Source: Aphodoplasma sp045626925 | GTDB lineage: Bacteria; Bacillota; Clostridia; UBA1381; UMGS1253 | Assembly: GCA_045626925.1 (NCBI GenBank) | Contig: JAZUQZ010000029.1 | Coordinates: 109,152 to 173,151, forward strand | Reading direction: 5' to 3' | DNA length: 64,000 nt | Shown here: one piece after another, positions 52,074-60,354 of the stretch | Numbering within the stretch: position 1 is the stretch's first letter | Layout of the letters: every line of letters begins with the position of its first letter | Program-made: the position numbers and the translations under genes | The notes under the pieces: generated by a model | What the model was told of the DNA's origin: nothing | The model's input: only the letters and a program-made list of their open reading frames with translations | The model's database searches: none

Positions 52074-52805
52074 ATGTCAGGACATTCCAAATGGAGTACA
52101 ATTAAAAGAAAAAAAGGAGCAAATGATGCTCAAAGAGCGAAAATTTTTACAAAAATTGCTCGTGAGATTACTGTTGTTGTAAAAGCAGGCGGACCCGAAC
52201 CGGAGAGCAATTCAAAGCTTAAGGATATTATTGCAAAGGCACGCGCTAATAATATGCCAAACGATAATATTATGCGTACAATTAAAAAGGCAGCAGGTGA
52301 AACGGGTGGCGATAACTATGAAGACATTACTTATGAAGGATATGGGCCGAATGGTGTTGCGGTTATTGTAGAAACACTTACGGATAACAGAAACAGAACG
52401 GCGGGGGATATGCGCCATTATTTTGATAAGTTCCATGGGAATCTTGGTCAGACAGGCTGTGTAAGCTTTATGTTTGATAAAAAAGGTGTTATTATAATCG
52501 AAGCAGATGGTCAAGATGAAGATGAGCTTATGATGGCCGCTCTTGATGCAGGAGCAGAGGATTTTAGTGCAGAGGACGGCTATTATGAAATAACATGTGA
52601 CCCGGATAGCTTTAGTGTTGTTCGTGAAGCGCTTGAGGGAAAATATACTCTAAGTTCTGCTGATGTGGAAATGGTTCCGCAGACTACGGTTGAGCTTACA
52701 AACGAAGATGATATAAAGTTTATGAACAAGCTTTTGGAGATGCTTGAGGAAAATGATGATGTGCAAAATGTATATCACAACTGGGAAAATCCAACAGAAG
52801 AATAG
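52074..52805 (+). CDS. yebC: YebC/TACO1-family protein
   Basis: 243 residues, full length. MSGHSKWSTIKRKKGANDAQRAKIFTKIAREI start, then GPEPESNSKL, NMPNDNIMRTIKKAAGE, YEGYGPNGVAVIVETLTDNRNRT and GNLGQTGCVSFMFD are the family's conserved blocks. Members act either as transcriptional regulators or, in recent work, in translation of proline-rich or stalling sequences. AGGAGTGA precedes the ATG. Single-gene unit with its own promoter and terminator. The ruvC/ruvAB genes often next to it are absent. Confidence 0.95.
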   Translation: MSGHSKWSTIKRKKGANDAQRAKIFTKIAREITVVVKAGGPEPESNSKLKDIIAKARANNMPNDNIMRTIKKAAGETGGDNYEDITYEGYGPNGVAVIVETLTDNRNRTAGDMRHYFDKFHGNLGQTGCVSFMFDKKGVIIIEADGQDEDELMMAALDAGAEDFSAEDGYYEITCDPDSFSVVREALEGKYTLSSADVEMVPQTTVELTNEDDIKFMNKLLEMLEENDDVQNVYHNWENPTEE

Positions 52806-52835
52806 AAAAAAAGGGGCGTATTATGCGTCCCTTTT
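52806..52835 (+). terminator. Terminator of yebC
   Basis: AAAAAAGGGGCGTA/TGCGTCCCTTTT hairpin with a three-base loop and a short T run; contains G-T pairs. Confidence 0.75.
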
Positions 52836-52881
52836 AGTAACTTTAAAAATATTTTATATCATATAAAAGGAAAGGGAAAAA

Positions 52882-55494
52882 ATGAAACATTATCTTTTGG
52901 AAAAAAATGAAGTTGTTTCGATGCTTGAAACATCAAACGAAAGCGGTTTGTCTGCACAAGAAGCAGATGCTCGCTTGGATAAAAATGGCAAAAACAAGCT
53001 TGTAGAGGGTAAGAAAAAAACGCTGTTTGAACGAATTATTGGCGAGCTTTCGGACCCGATGGTGCTTGTTTTAATCGGTGCAGCTATAGTATCGGGTATT
53101 ACTGCGCTTATTGAAGGTGAAGGGCTTGCAGATGTATTTATAATTTTAGCGGTCGTTGTTTTAAATACTTTTTTGGGTGTAGTGCAGGAAAGCAAGGCGG
53201 AAAAAGCCATTGATGCGCTGAAGGAAATGTCAGCTGCAACGAGCAAGGTTATTCGTGACGGAAAACATATGGTTGTAAAAAGTGAAGAGCTTGTTGTAGG
53301 TGATATTGTGCTTTTAGAGGCGGGCGATGCAGTGCCGGCTGATGGAAGAATTTTAGAGTCGGCAAGTCTTAAAATCGAGGAGGCTGCTCTTACGGGCGAG
53401 TCGGTACCATCTGATAAATTTGATTATGCGCTTAGCGTAGATAAAAATGGCGATGTGCCGCTTGGCGATAGAAAAAACATGTGTTATATGGGCAGTATTG
53501 TTGTTTATGGAAGAGGCTCCATGGTTGTAACCGGCACAGGCATGGATACGGAGATGGGCAAAATTGCAACGGCAATCACACAAGCTGAAGACGGTGAAAC
53601 ACCACTGCAAAAAAAATTATCACAGCTTTCAAAATTACTTACAAAGCTTGTGCTTGGCATATGTGTATTTATGTTTGCGTTCACTCTTATAAGAAATGGC
53701 AAATTCGACACCCATACAGTTCTTGATACATTTATGCTTGCGGTAAGCCTGGCCGTTGCGGCAATTCCGGAAGGATTGGCAGCGGTTGTTACGATAGTGC
53801 TTTCGATGGGCGTTACAAAAATGTCAAAACAGAAAGCAATTATAAGAAAACTCACCGCTGTTGAAACGCTTGGTTGCACACAGATAATCTGTTCAGATAA
53901 AACGGGAACTCTTACACAAAACAAGATGACAGTTGTTGATTTTTGGAGTGACGACGAAAAGCTTTTAGCAAGCGGTATGTCATTATGCTCTGATGCAGAG
54001 CCTGATGATAGTGGGGAGGCGATTGGCGAGCCAACAGAATGTGCGCTTGTAAATTATGCTACAAAGCTTGGACTTTTGAAAAACAATTTGATTAAAAATG
54101 AGCCAAGAATTGGTGAGGTGCCGTTTGATTCGGGCAGAAAGATGATGTCGACTATTCATCAGAAAGGAAACGAAATTGTTCAATATACAAAGGGTGCACC
54201 GGATGAGCTTTTGGCGCGTTGCAGTTATATTTTGGTGGGCAATAATGTTGTAGAGCTTACTGATGAACATCGCGCAAATGTGCTTGGGAAAAATACAGAA
54301 TTTGCAAGCAAGGCGCTTCGCGTGCTCGCTTGTGCATATAAAATGCACGATGCTGTGCCGGTGGCATACACATCGGAGGCGCTTGAAAATAATTTAATCT
54401 TTATTGGACTTGTGGGCATGATTGACCCTGTAAGACCGGAGGTTACAGATGCGGTTGCACAGTGTGCAAAAGCTGGTGTGCGTGCAATTATGATTACAGG
54501 TGACCACAAGGATACGGCCGTTGCGATTGCAAAAGCGCTTGGCATTATTGATGATGCGTCACAGGCTATTACGGGTGCAGAAATCGACAAGTATTCTGAT
54601 GAAGAGTTTGATGAATTGATTACAAAATGCTTTGTTTATGCTCGCGTTCAACCGGAGCATAAGGTCAGAATTGTAAATGCATGGCGTAGGCGTGGTATGG
54701 TTACTGCCATGACAGGCGATGGCGTAAATGATGCACCGTCGATTAAAAATGCTGATATTGGTATTGGCATGGGCATTACAGGAACAGATGTAACGAAAAA
54801 TGTTGCTGATATGATACTTGCAGATGATAATTTTGCAACGATAGTCAGCGCAGTTGCAGAGGGTAGAAGAATTTTTGATAATATTTGCAAATGCATCCAG
54901 TTCTTGCTTTCGTCAAACTTGAGCGAAGTAATAAGCATATTTATAGCAACGCTTTGTGGCTTCACAATTTTAAAGCCGGCACACATTTTGTTTATTAACC
55001 TTGTAACAGATTCTTTGCCGGCACTTGCACTTGGTGCTGAAAAGGCAGAGCCTGATATTATGGAAAGAAAACCGCGCAAGAGTGATGAGGGAATATTTGC
55101 AAACGGTATGGGTTTTAATGTAGCATATCAGGGTATTATGGTTTCTGTTATTACACTTGCGGCATATTTCATCGGTCACTTTATGGAATCGGGCAGATGG
55201 GAAATTACACAAAGTGCAGATGGTATGACGATGGCGTTTTTGGCAATGTCTATGGCAGAAATTTTCCATTCGTTTAATATGCGTTCACATGGATCAATAT
55301 TTAAGCTTAAGACACAAAACATGCTTTTGTGGGGCACGATGATTGTATCGCTTGCGCTTACATCTTCACTGATATTTGTTCCGGCGCTTGCTGATTTGTT
55401 TTCTTTTGAGCACATTAACCTTGCAGAATATTTTGTAGCACTTGCGCTTGCAATATTGACAATACCGATAGTTGAGGCGGTAAAGCTTTTTTAA
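52882..55494 (+). CDS. P-type Ca2+-transporting ATPase
   Basis: 870 residues, P2A type. N-terminal cation ATPase domain (GLSAQEADARLDKNGKNKL), TGES in the actuator domain, PEGLAAVV in helix 4, phosphorylated Asp in DKTGTLTQNKMT near 338, KGAPDELL in the nucleotide domain, TGDGVNDAPS hinge and NLVTDSLPALALG in helix 6. The helix-4 Glu/Pro and helix-6 Asn/Asp match the calcium site of SERCA-like pumps, so it probably exports Ca2+. AAAGGAAAGGG precedes the ATG. Alone between terminators. Confidence 0.94.
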   Translation: MKHYLLEKNEVVSMLETSNESGLSAQEADARLDKNGKNKLVEGKKKTLFERIIGELSDPMVLVLIGAAIVSGITALIEGEGLADVFIILAVVVLNTFLGVVQESKAEKAIDALKEMSAATSKVIRDGKHMVVKSEELVVGDIVLLEAGDAVPADGRILESASLKIEEAALTGESVPSDKFDYALSVDKNGDVPLGDRKNMCYMGSIVVYGRGSMVVTGTGMDTEMGKIATAITQAEDGETPLQKKLSQLSKLLTKLVLGICVFMFAFTLIRNGKFDTHTVLDTFMLAVSLAVAAIPEGLAAVVTIVLSMGVTKMSKQKAIIRKLTAVETLGCTQIICSDKTGTLTQNKMTVVDFWSDDEKLLASGMSLCSDAEPDDSGEAIGEPTECALVNYATKLGLLKNNLIKNEPRIGEVPFDSGRKMMSTIHQKGNEIVQYTKGAPDELLARCSYILVGNNVVELTDEHRANVLGKNTEFASKALRVLACAYKMHDAVPVAYTSEALENNLIFIGLVGMIDPVRPEVTDAVAQCAKAGVRAIMITGDHKDTAVAIAKALGIIDDASQAITGAEIDKYSDEEFDELITKCFVYARVQPEHKVRIVNAWRRRGMVTAMTGDGVNDAPSIKNADIGIGMGITGTDVTKNVADMILADDNFATIVSAVAEGRRIFDNICKCIQFLLSSNLSEVISIFIATLCGFTILKPAHILFINLVTDSLPALALGAEKAEPDIMERKPRKSDEGIFANGMGFNVAYQGIMVSVITLAAYFIGHFMESGRWEITQSADGMTMAFLAMSMAEIFHSFNMRSHGSIFKLKTQNMLLWGTMIVSLALTSSLIFVPALADLFSFEHINLAEYFVALALAILTIPIVEAVKLF

Positions 55495-55561
55495 AAAAGA
55501 TAAGTAATGCAAAAGTGTAATACATTATGTTTTTGAAATTTAATATATCATATTAAATTGG

Positions 55562-55598
55562 AAAAAAGCGACAAGGCAATTTTTACCTTGTCGCTTTT
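55562..55598 (+). terminator. Bidirectional terminator between Ca2+ ATPase and GH95 genes
   Basis: Stem AAAGCGACAAGG/CCTTGTCGCTTT with A run before and T run after; lies between two convergent genes. Confidence 0.9.
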
Positions 55599-55647
55599 AA
55601 GCATGTGCAAAAACTATTCTACACGCTTTTCTAAGATTTATTTGTTT

Positions 55648-57930
55648 TTATTTTGAACTTGTAATGAGATTTATTTTTTCGCCTTTTTTAACAGGAATAG
55701 CAATGCAATTATCTTTAATCGTATAACTATTGCCACAGTCATCATAAAAAGCTAATGTTTTCTGACTTTTTGGAAATTCCAGCGTGCAAATCCCATCAAA
55801 GAGAGCACTTACACTCACTTGCTTTACTTCATAATCATTCCACTTCATATCAACACTATATCCGCCACGGGCACAAAGACCTCTGAATGAACCGTGATCC
55901 CATGAATCAGGCAGTGCCGGAAGAAGCGAAATCATGCCTTCGTGGCTTTGGAGAAGCATTTCTGTAACTGCAGCGGTAAAGCCAAAGTTTGCGTCTATTT
56001 GGAATCCACTGCGGTTTGCAAATGTAGCAAGTAAAGAAAGACTTGAACAAGAGGTAATCAATCTTTTTAAAAATGTTAATGCTTTGTCTCCGTAGCCAAG
56101 TCGTGAATACAATAATGACGGAAGTGCCAAAGCCCATCCCATACCAACCGGAGCCCCTTCTGTTCTTCTGTCTAAGCTGACTTTCATTGCTGCGCGAATG
56201 TCCTTCATATCACGAGTTACTGTGCCATACGGGAAAAGTGCATAACATTGAGCGATATGATTGTGTTTAATCTCTGCTTCTTCATAATTATTTAGCCACT
56301 CTTGAATTTGTCCGTATTTTCCTATTCTAAACGGCGGAAGCCCATCTCTTAATACAGGGGCAAAACGCACATCTTCATCATCGATGCCAAGAATTTTTGA
56401 GGATTCTTCATAAATATTCATAAGCATAGTGATGGTTTCTATATCCATAGTCGAATTTATAGTAACCCATCCTAAATATTCATTTCCGTTTTCGTCCTTG
56501 GTTTTGTATCGAAGTTCCGGAACCGTTGTTGGAACCGTTGCATAATATCCGTCACGGGTTTTTACAGCATTATCAATAAAGAAAATTGCACACTGACGGA
56601 TATATTCATATGCTACATCGCGGAGAAATTTTTCATCTTTTGTAAAAAGGTAATGCTCCCACATATGGTGCGCAAGCCAAGCTGCACCAATAGGCCAAAT
56701 ACCCCACACTCCGTCTGCATATCCTGTAAAGCCATAGATGTCGCTGAGATGATGCACAACACATCCTCGTGAATGATACATATCTTTTGCGCTTTTCTTG
56801 CCGGCTTCGAGCAGGTAATTATTCATATAATCAAAAAGCGGAGTATGGCAATCGGAAAGGTTTACAGCTTCCGATGCCCAATAATTCATCTGCAAATTAA
56901 CATTAAAATGATAGTCCGAATTCCACGGTGCAGACATATCGTCTACCCAAAGACCCTGAAGGTTTGCAGGGAGCGAGGAGGGACGACTTGAAGAAACAAG
57001 AAGATAGCGCCCGTACTGCCACTGCATAGCAAAAAGGCCATAGTCTTTAAGTACATTTCTTGAACCTGCATTCATGCGCGAGCTCATTGAAATGTTTTCA
57101 ACTTCTTCAATCTTTGGAAGTTCGATATCTGCACGATTCATAAGCGAAGAAAAGTCACTTATGTGGCGCGAAAGAAGTTCTTCATACGAAATCGACGGAA
57201 ATTTAATAGAATTTTTAAAATCCTTTCCATTCTTAAATTCGCTTTTTATGTCGCACAAAATGATAAGATAGCTTGCATCGCAAACAAGCATCCGACCATT
57301 TTTAAACGCAGATTTTCCGTCCGTTTCAATTTTGAACCCGACAGCAAATTTGTGTCCACCAAAAAGTGTATCGGAAATTGCACAAAACTCGGTTGCATTT
57401 CCATCAATAGAGATGCATTTCTCATATTCATAATTTATACTTGCATCAAACTTTGCATTGTCAGAGGAAATGCGAAACGCAACAGCATCATCGGGGTATG
57501 AGGCAAAATATTCGCGTGTATAATGCGAATCGCCTATATCATAATTTACAGTCGCAGTTCCGTCAATCATATTAAGCTTACGCCTGTAGTTTTCAAAAGC
57601 GTCAGTATTATGTAGGGAAATTTTTAACATACCTGCTACGCCGTAGGAAGTAATGCGTTTAAATTCATTATTCATTTCAGATTGTGCATATTTATCTGCT
57701 TCAACATCTTTTCCATCAAGCAGGAGATTTCTCAAATGATGTATTTTTTCATATATTTCGGGACTGTGCTCAGTATTTGGTCGTGAAGAAAAAATTGTCT
57801 CTTCATTAAGATAAATGACCTCCTGAGATACGCCTCCCATAAAAGTGCAGCCCATTCTGCCGTTTCCGATAGGATATGAATCAAGCCATTTTTGTGCGGG
57901 CTGAGTATTTGTAATGGTATAATTATGCAT
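55648..57930 (-). CDS. Glycoside hydrolase family 95 (alpha-L-fucosidase type)
   Basis: 760 residues, the usual GH95 length. N-terminal beta domain with WLDSYPIGNGRMGCTFMGG and YLNEETIFS, a barrel with NLQGLWVDD and APWNSDYHFNVNLQMNYW near residues 325-350 (the two catalytic Asn of NVN), the acid Glu likely in VPEL near 470, and a C-terminal part with IDANFGFTAAVTEML and LLPALPDSWDHGSFRGL. No signal peptide: it should act in the cytoplasm on imported fucosyl or galactosyl oligosaccharides. No transporter or regulator lies beside it. Codon use is less ATA-rich than in the left part, so acquisition is possible. Confidence 0.9.
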   Translation of the reverse strand: MHNYTITNTQPAQKWLDSYPIGNGRMGCTFMGGVSQEVIYLNEETIFSSRPNTEHSPEIYEKIHHLRNLLLDGKDVEADKYAQSEMNNEFKRITSYGVAGMLKISLHNTDAFENYRRKLNMIDGTATVNYDIGDSHYTREYFASYPDDAVAFRISSDNAKFDASINYEYEKCISIDGNATEFCAISDTLFGGHKFAVGFKIETDGKSAFKNGRMLVCDASYLIILCDIKSEFKNGKDFKNSIKFPSISYEELLSRHISDFSSLMNRADIELPKIEEVENISMSSRMNAGSRNVLKDYGLFAMQWQYGRYLLVSSSRPSSLPANLQGLWVDDMSAPWNSDYHFNVNLQMNYWASEAVNLSDCHTPLFDYMNNYLLEAGKKSAKDMYHSRGCVVHHLSDIYGFTGYADGVWGIWPIGAAWLAHHMWEHYLFTKDEKFLRDVAYEYIRQCAIFFIDNAVKTRDGYYATVPTTVPELRYKTKDENGNEYLGWVTINSTMDIETITMLMNIYEESSKILGIDDEDVRFAPVLRDGLPPFRIGKYGQIQEWLNNYEEAEIKHNHIAQCYALFPYGTVTRDMKDIRAAMKVSLDRRTEGAPVGMGWALALPSLLYSRLGYGDKALTFLKRLITSCSSLSLLATFANRSGFQIDANFGFTAAVTEMLLQSHEGMISLLPALPDSWDHGSFRGLCARGGYSVDMKWNDYEVKQVSVSALFDGICTLEFPKSQKTLAFYDDCGNSYTIKDNCIAIPVKKGEKINLITSSK

Positions 57931-57969
57931 AAAAAACCTCCTTAAAATTGTTGTCGATATTATACATTA

Positions 57970-57998
57970 AGTATATACTAAAAGATTATTTTATGCAA
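57970..57998 (-). promoter_or_regulatory. Promoter of the GH95 gene
   Basis: On the minus strand TTGCAT (57998-57993), a 17-base spacer and TATACT (57975-57970). The -10 box lies inside a perfect palindrome AGTATATACT (57970-57979), a possible operator. Confidence 0.6.
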
Positions 57999-58040
57999 TA
58001 GAAAAAGCAATATTTAAAATAAATTTTTTAAAATGAAATA

Positions 58041-58075
58041 AAAAAAGAAAACACAATTATGATTGTGTTTTCTTT
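58041..58075 (-). terminator. Terminator behind the tRNA-Trp fragment
   Basis: Fourteen-base stem AAAGAAAACACAAT/ATTGTGTTTTCTTT, loop of four, T run on the minus strand. It starts at the last base of the tRNA CCA, as expected for the native terminator of a tRNA gene. Confidence 0.85.
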
Positions 58076-58121
58076 GGCAGGGGCAGAAGGACTTGAACCC
58101 TCGGCACGTGGTTTTGGAGAC
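58075..58121 (-). pseudogene. 3' half of tRNA-Trp(CCA), likely attachment-site scar
   Basis: Read on the minus strand: anticodon loop CTCCAAA (58119-58113, anticodon CCA), 3' anticodon stem ACCAC, a T arm GAGGG-TTCAAGT-CCTTC, acceptor strand TGCCCCT, discriminator G and encoded CCA. The 5' half is missing: the bases that should pair with ACCAC are ATTGT, and no D arm or acceptor strand follows within 450 bases. A tRNA cut exactly at the anticodon loop with an intact 3' end is the product expected from insertion of an element by a tyrosine integrase. Confidence 0.85.
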
Positions 58122-58549
58122 AATGTCATATAAAAAGGACTGTCCAAATTGTTCCCACCGTTGAGGCGTTTATAGCACTCGGTCTTTTGAACCTTATGCC
58201 TTTTGATGCTTTATTGATGCTATCCAAAAATCTCCACTGTAAAGCTGATGCTCAATTGCCCAAAAAACGTCGCACTTAACTTTATTTAAGTATAACATAC
58301 ATTCCGTGAAATTGCAAATAGAATCAAACGGAATTGCCTGTTTTAATCACGCCAGAATAAAATTAGCAGAATTACTCGACAAACAAAATCAAACGCAATA
58401 CAAAGCGTTTTTGAGCCAATTACGGAAACCCATTCCATAAACGCTATATCAAAAAAAGATATACCTTAATCAAAAAAAAACGACTTTGTGAATAATATAC
58501 CTTAAATTGCTAAAAATAAAAACAGAAAACTGCAATTGGAGGTAATAAT
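58122..58549. other. Gene-poor stretch right of the tRNA scar
   Basis: About 430 bases without a clear gene. It holds a 34-codon minus-strand frame (58298-58194, starting MLYLNKVKCDVFWAIEHQLY), a good minus-strand promoter TTGCAA-17-TATACT (58317-58289) whose start would lie inside that frame, and two direct copies of ATATACCTTAA (58459-58469 and 58495-58505) before the next gene. A transcript from the promoter would run through the tRNA scar to its terminator. I do not recognise the frame. Confidence 0.4.
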
Positions 58550-59215
58550 ATGTTTAAACATGAAAAAATGCTTTTTCATCCGGTAGAAGTTGAAAGACCA
58601 AATCCACAGTATGCCGTATTACTTCAGGAACAGCTCGGCGGCGGAAACGGTGAACTGAAAGCAGCTATGCAATATATGTCGCAGAGTTTTCGTATCAAGG
58701 ATCCCGAAATTAAGGATTTATTTTTGGATATAGCTGCAGAAGAGCTTGGACATATGGAAATGGTTGCACAAACCATCAATTTACTCAACGGTCATGATGT
58801 AGATGCAACTAAGGTACAAGCAGGCGAAATACAATCCCATGTTCTTTTGGGACTTAATCCCGGTCTTATAAATTCATCAGGCTATTCCTGGACAGGAGAT
58901 TATGTTACTGTAACAGGAGATTTGTGTGCTGACCTTTTAAGTAACATTGCGTCCGAACAGCGTGCAAAGGTTGTATATGAATATCTGTATCGCCAGATTG
59001 ATGATAAAAAAGTAAGAGAAACCATAGATTTTCTCTTTATCCGTGAAGAAGCACACATTCAGATGTTCCGTGATGCTTTTAACAAAGTACAAAATAGCGG
59101 CTCTAACAGAGATTTCGGAACAACAAAAGCTGCCCGAATGTATTTTTCAATGTCTGATCCGGGACCTAATGCTTTTGCAAATAACGAAACGACAGCACCT
59201 TCTTTTAATAAATAG
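58550..59215 (+). CDS. Manganese catalase/CotJC family protein
   Basis: 221 residues, ferritin-like four-helix fold. Ligand positions of manganese catalase are present: Glu in GELKAAMQYMS near 36, EELGHMEM near 66, Glu in ASEQRAKVVYE near 145 and His in REEAHIQMF near 175, so a di-manganese site and peroxide disproportionation are plausible. CotJC proteins of the spore coat belong to the same family and cannot be separated by eye. TTGGAGGTAATA precedes the ATG. Neighbours (superoxide reductase, thioredoxin reductase) support oxidative defence. It is followed by a terminator, so is transcribed alone. Confidence 0.88.
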   Translation: MFKHEKMLFHPVEVERPNPQYAVLLQEQLGGGNGELKAAMQYMSQSFRIKDPEIKDLFLDIAAEELGHMEMVAQTINLLNGHDVDATKVQAGEIQSHVLLGLNPGLINSSGYSWTGDYVTVTGDLCADLLSNIASEQRAKVVYEYLYRQIDDKKVRETIDFLFIREEAHIQMFRDAFNKVQNSGSNRDFGTTKAARMYFSMSDPGPNAFANNETTAPSFNK

Positions 59216-59234
59216 CATCTTAATAAAGTAGCGG

Positions 59235-59265
59235 AATCGAGAATTTGGACTAAATCTTGATTTTT
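59235..59265 (+). terminator. Terminator of the manganese catalase gene
   Basis: AATCGAGA (59235-59242) pairs with TCTTGATT (59255-59262), followed by T. Its left arm and flank (14 bases from 59230) recur at the yeiH terminator. Confidence 0.6.
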
Positions 59266-59327
59266 ATTGGTGATGGCAATAAAGGTATGTTTGGATTCAA
59301 GAAAGTGATGTAATAAAAAATCGATGA

Positions 59328-59368
59328 CAAAGGAGACGGAACACAAAGCGGTTCTGCCTCCTTGTTTT
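59328..59368 (-). terminator. Terminator of the LysR gene
   Basis: CAAGGAG/CTCCTTTG outer stem with a GGAAC/GTTC inner stem, T run some bases after it on the minus strand; 24 bases beyond the lysR stop. Confidence 0.65.
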
Positions 59369-59391
59369 ATAGAAAGATTTGATTTTATATT

Positions 59392-60237
59392 TTAGAAGAG
59401 AAGTTTAATCTTTTCGTTTGCAACTCTTTCATTACAGTAAACATAGTTGAATTCTCCGGGTATTTGCAAGTCACTGACATAGAAAATAGCCAAATCATCA
59501 CGGCAACGTGATATCGGTTCGTATGCAAAGGTTATTGCTCCGTTGTTGGCAATAAGATCGCATATAACAGAGAAATTATTAACCGAAGTACATTTTTTAA
59601 AATTAGCAAAAGAAAAGCCTCTATCCCGGAGAGCATTTTGCATAAGCGTCCTTGTCCCTGAAAACTGTTCTCTGACAACAATATCCTGATTGAAAACATC
59701 TTCAAGCAGTACAGTTTTTCCTGAAAACGGATGCGATTTTGCACATATACCTATAAATTGTTCTTTTTTATACAAATGATAACCGTATTTCGATTTATCA
59801 AATACACCTTCGATAATAGCAAAGTCGATTTCGGATTGTTCAAGCTTTTGTAATAATATTTCTGTGTTGTCAATAACAAGCTCGAGGTTGTGGTTTGGAT
59901 TTTTGAGAAAAGAACGGATTTGGGGAACAATAACAAATTCTCCGATAGTCTTGGTAGCACCGATGCTGATGTTAATCATATCACTATTAACAAACCTCTC
60001 TGCCAATGCTTTTTCTTCTGCTTTTATACTGTCAAAATGCCGTTTAAGGTATTCAGCATTTTTAGTCCTCGAAAGGATGCGCCCATCATATTCAAACAAC
60101 TTAACACCATAATGCTTTTCAAGGTAGTGGATGTGCTGTGTTACTCCCGGTTGTGTCATATTAAGCTTCTCTGCAGTCCTTCGGTAATTCATTTCTTCAT
60201 ATAAAGTCAAAAAGGTGTTTATTCTATAATCTAACAT
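59392..60237 (-). CDS. LysR-family regulator, divergent to yeiH
   Basis: 281 residues. N-terminal winged helix-turn-helix (YRRTAEKLNMTQPGVTQHIHYLEKHYGVKLFEYDGR, residues about 18-53), then a substrate-binding domain. ATG 60237 is chosen for GAGG six bases upstream; an in-frame ATG at 60255 lies beyond it. It is divergent to yeiH with about 117 bases between the starts. In E. coli the LysR-type YeiE controls yeiH in the same arrangement and responds to sulfite; a like role is inferred here. Confidence 0.92.
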   Translation of the reverse strand: MLDYRINTFLTLYEEMNYRRTAEKLNMTQPGVTQHIHYLEKHYGVKLFEYDGRILSRTKNAEYLKRHFDSIKAEEKALAERFVNSDMINISIGATKTIGEFVIVPQIRSFLKNPNHNLELVIDNTEILLQKLEQSEIDFAIIEGVFDKSKYGYHLYKKEQFIGICAKSHPFSGKTVLLEDVFNQDIVVREQFSGTRTLMQNALRDRGFSFANFKKCTSVNNFSVICDLIANNGAITFAYEPISRCRDDLAIFYVSDLQIPGEFNYVYCNERVANEKIKLLF

Positions 60238-60255
60238 ACTGTACCTCATAATCAA

Positions 60256-60315
60256 AAATTATCAGCATATAACAAATGATAATTTGATTTTATCATAAAT
60301 TTATGGTAAAATCAA
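60256..60315. promoter_or_regulatory. lysR-yeiH operator region with two inverted repeats and the yeiH promoter
   Basis: First inverted repeat: AAATTATCA (60256-60264) and TGATAATTT (60277-60285), 12 bases apart. Second: a 32-base palindrome at 60284-60315 with one mismatched pair, symmetric about 60299/60300. The yeiH promoter TTGATT (60284-60289), 17-base spacer, TAAAAT (60307-60312) lies inside the second palindrome. These are the likely LysR sites. Confidence 0.75.
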
Positions 60316-60354
60316 GAAAAAATACAAAACAAAAGAAATTTAAGGAGTTTCATC

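Noticed and set aside
58075..58450. Group I intron in the anticodon loop of tRNA-Trp
   Set aside because: A split at the anticodon loop would fit, but no 5' tRNA half (AGGGG acceptor, D arm) was found in the following 450 bases and no intron core was recognised.
59263..59327. Short plus-strand frame reading FIGDGNKGMFGFKKVM before a stop near 59316
   Set aside because: Too short and without a start codon or ribosome site; may be a gene remnant but nothing supports a family.
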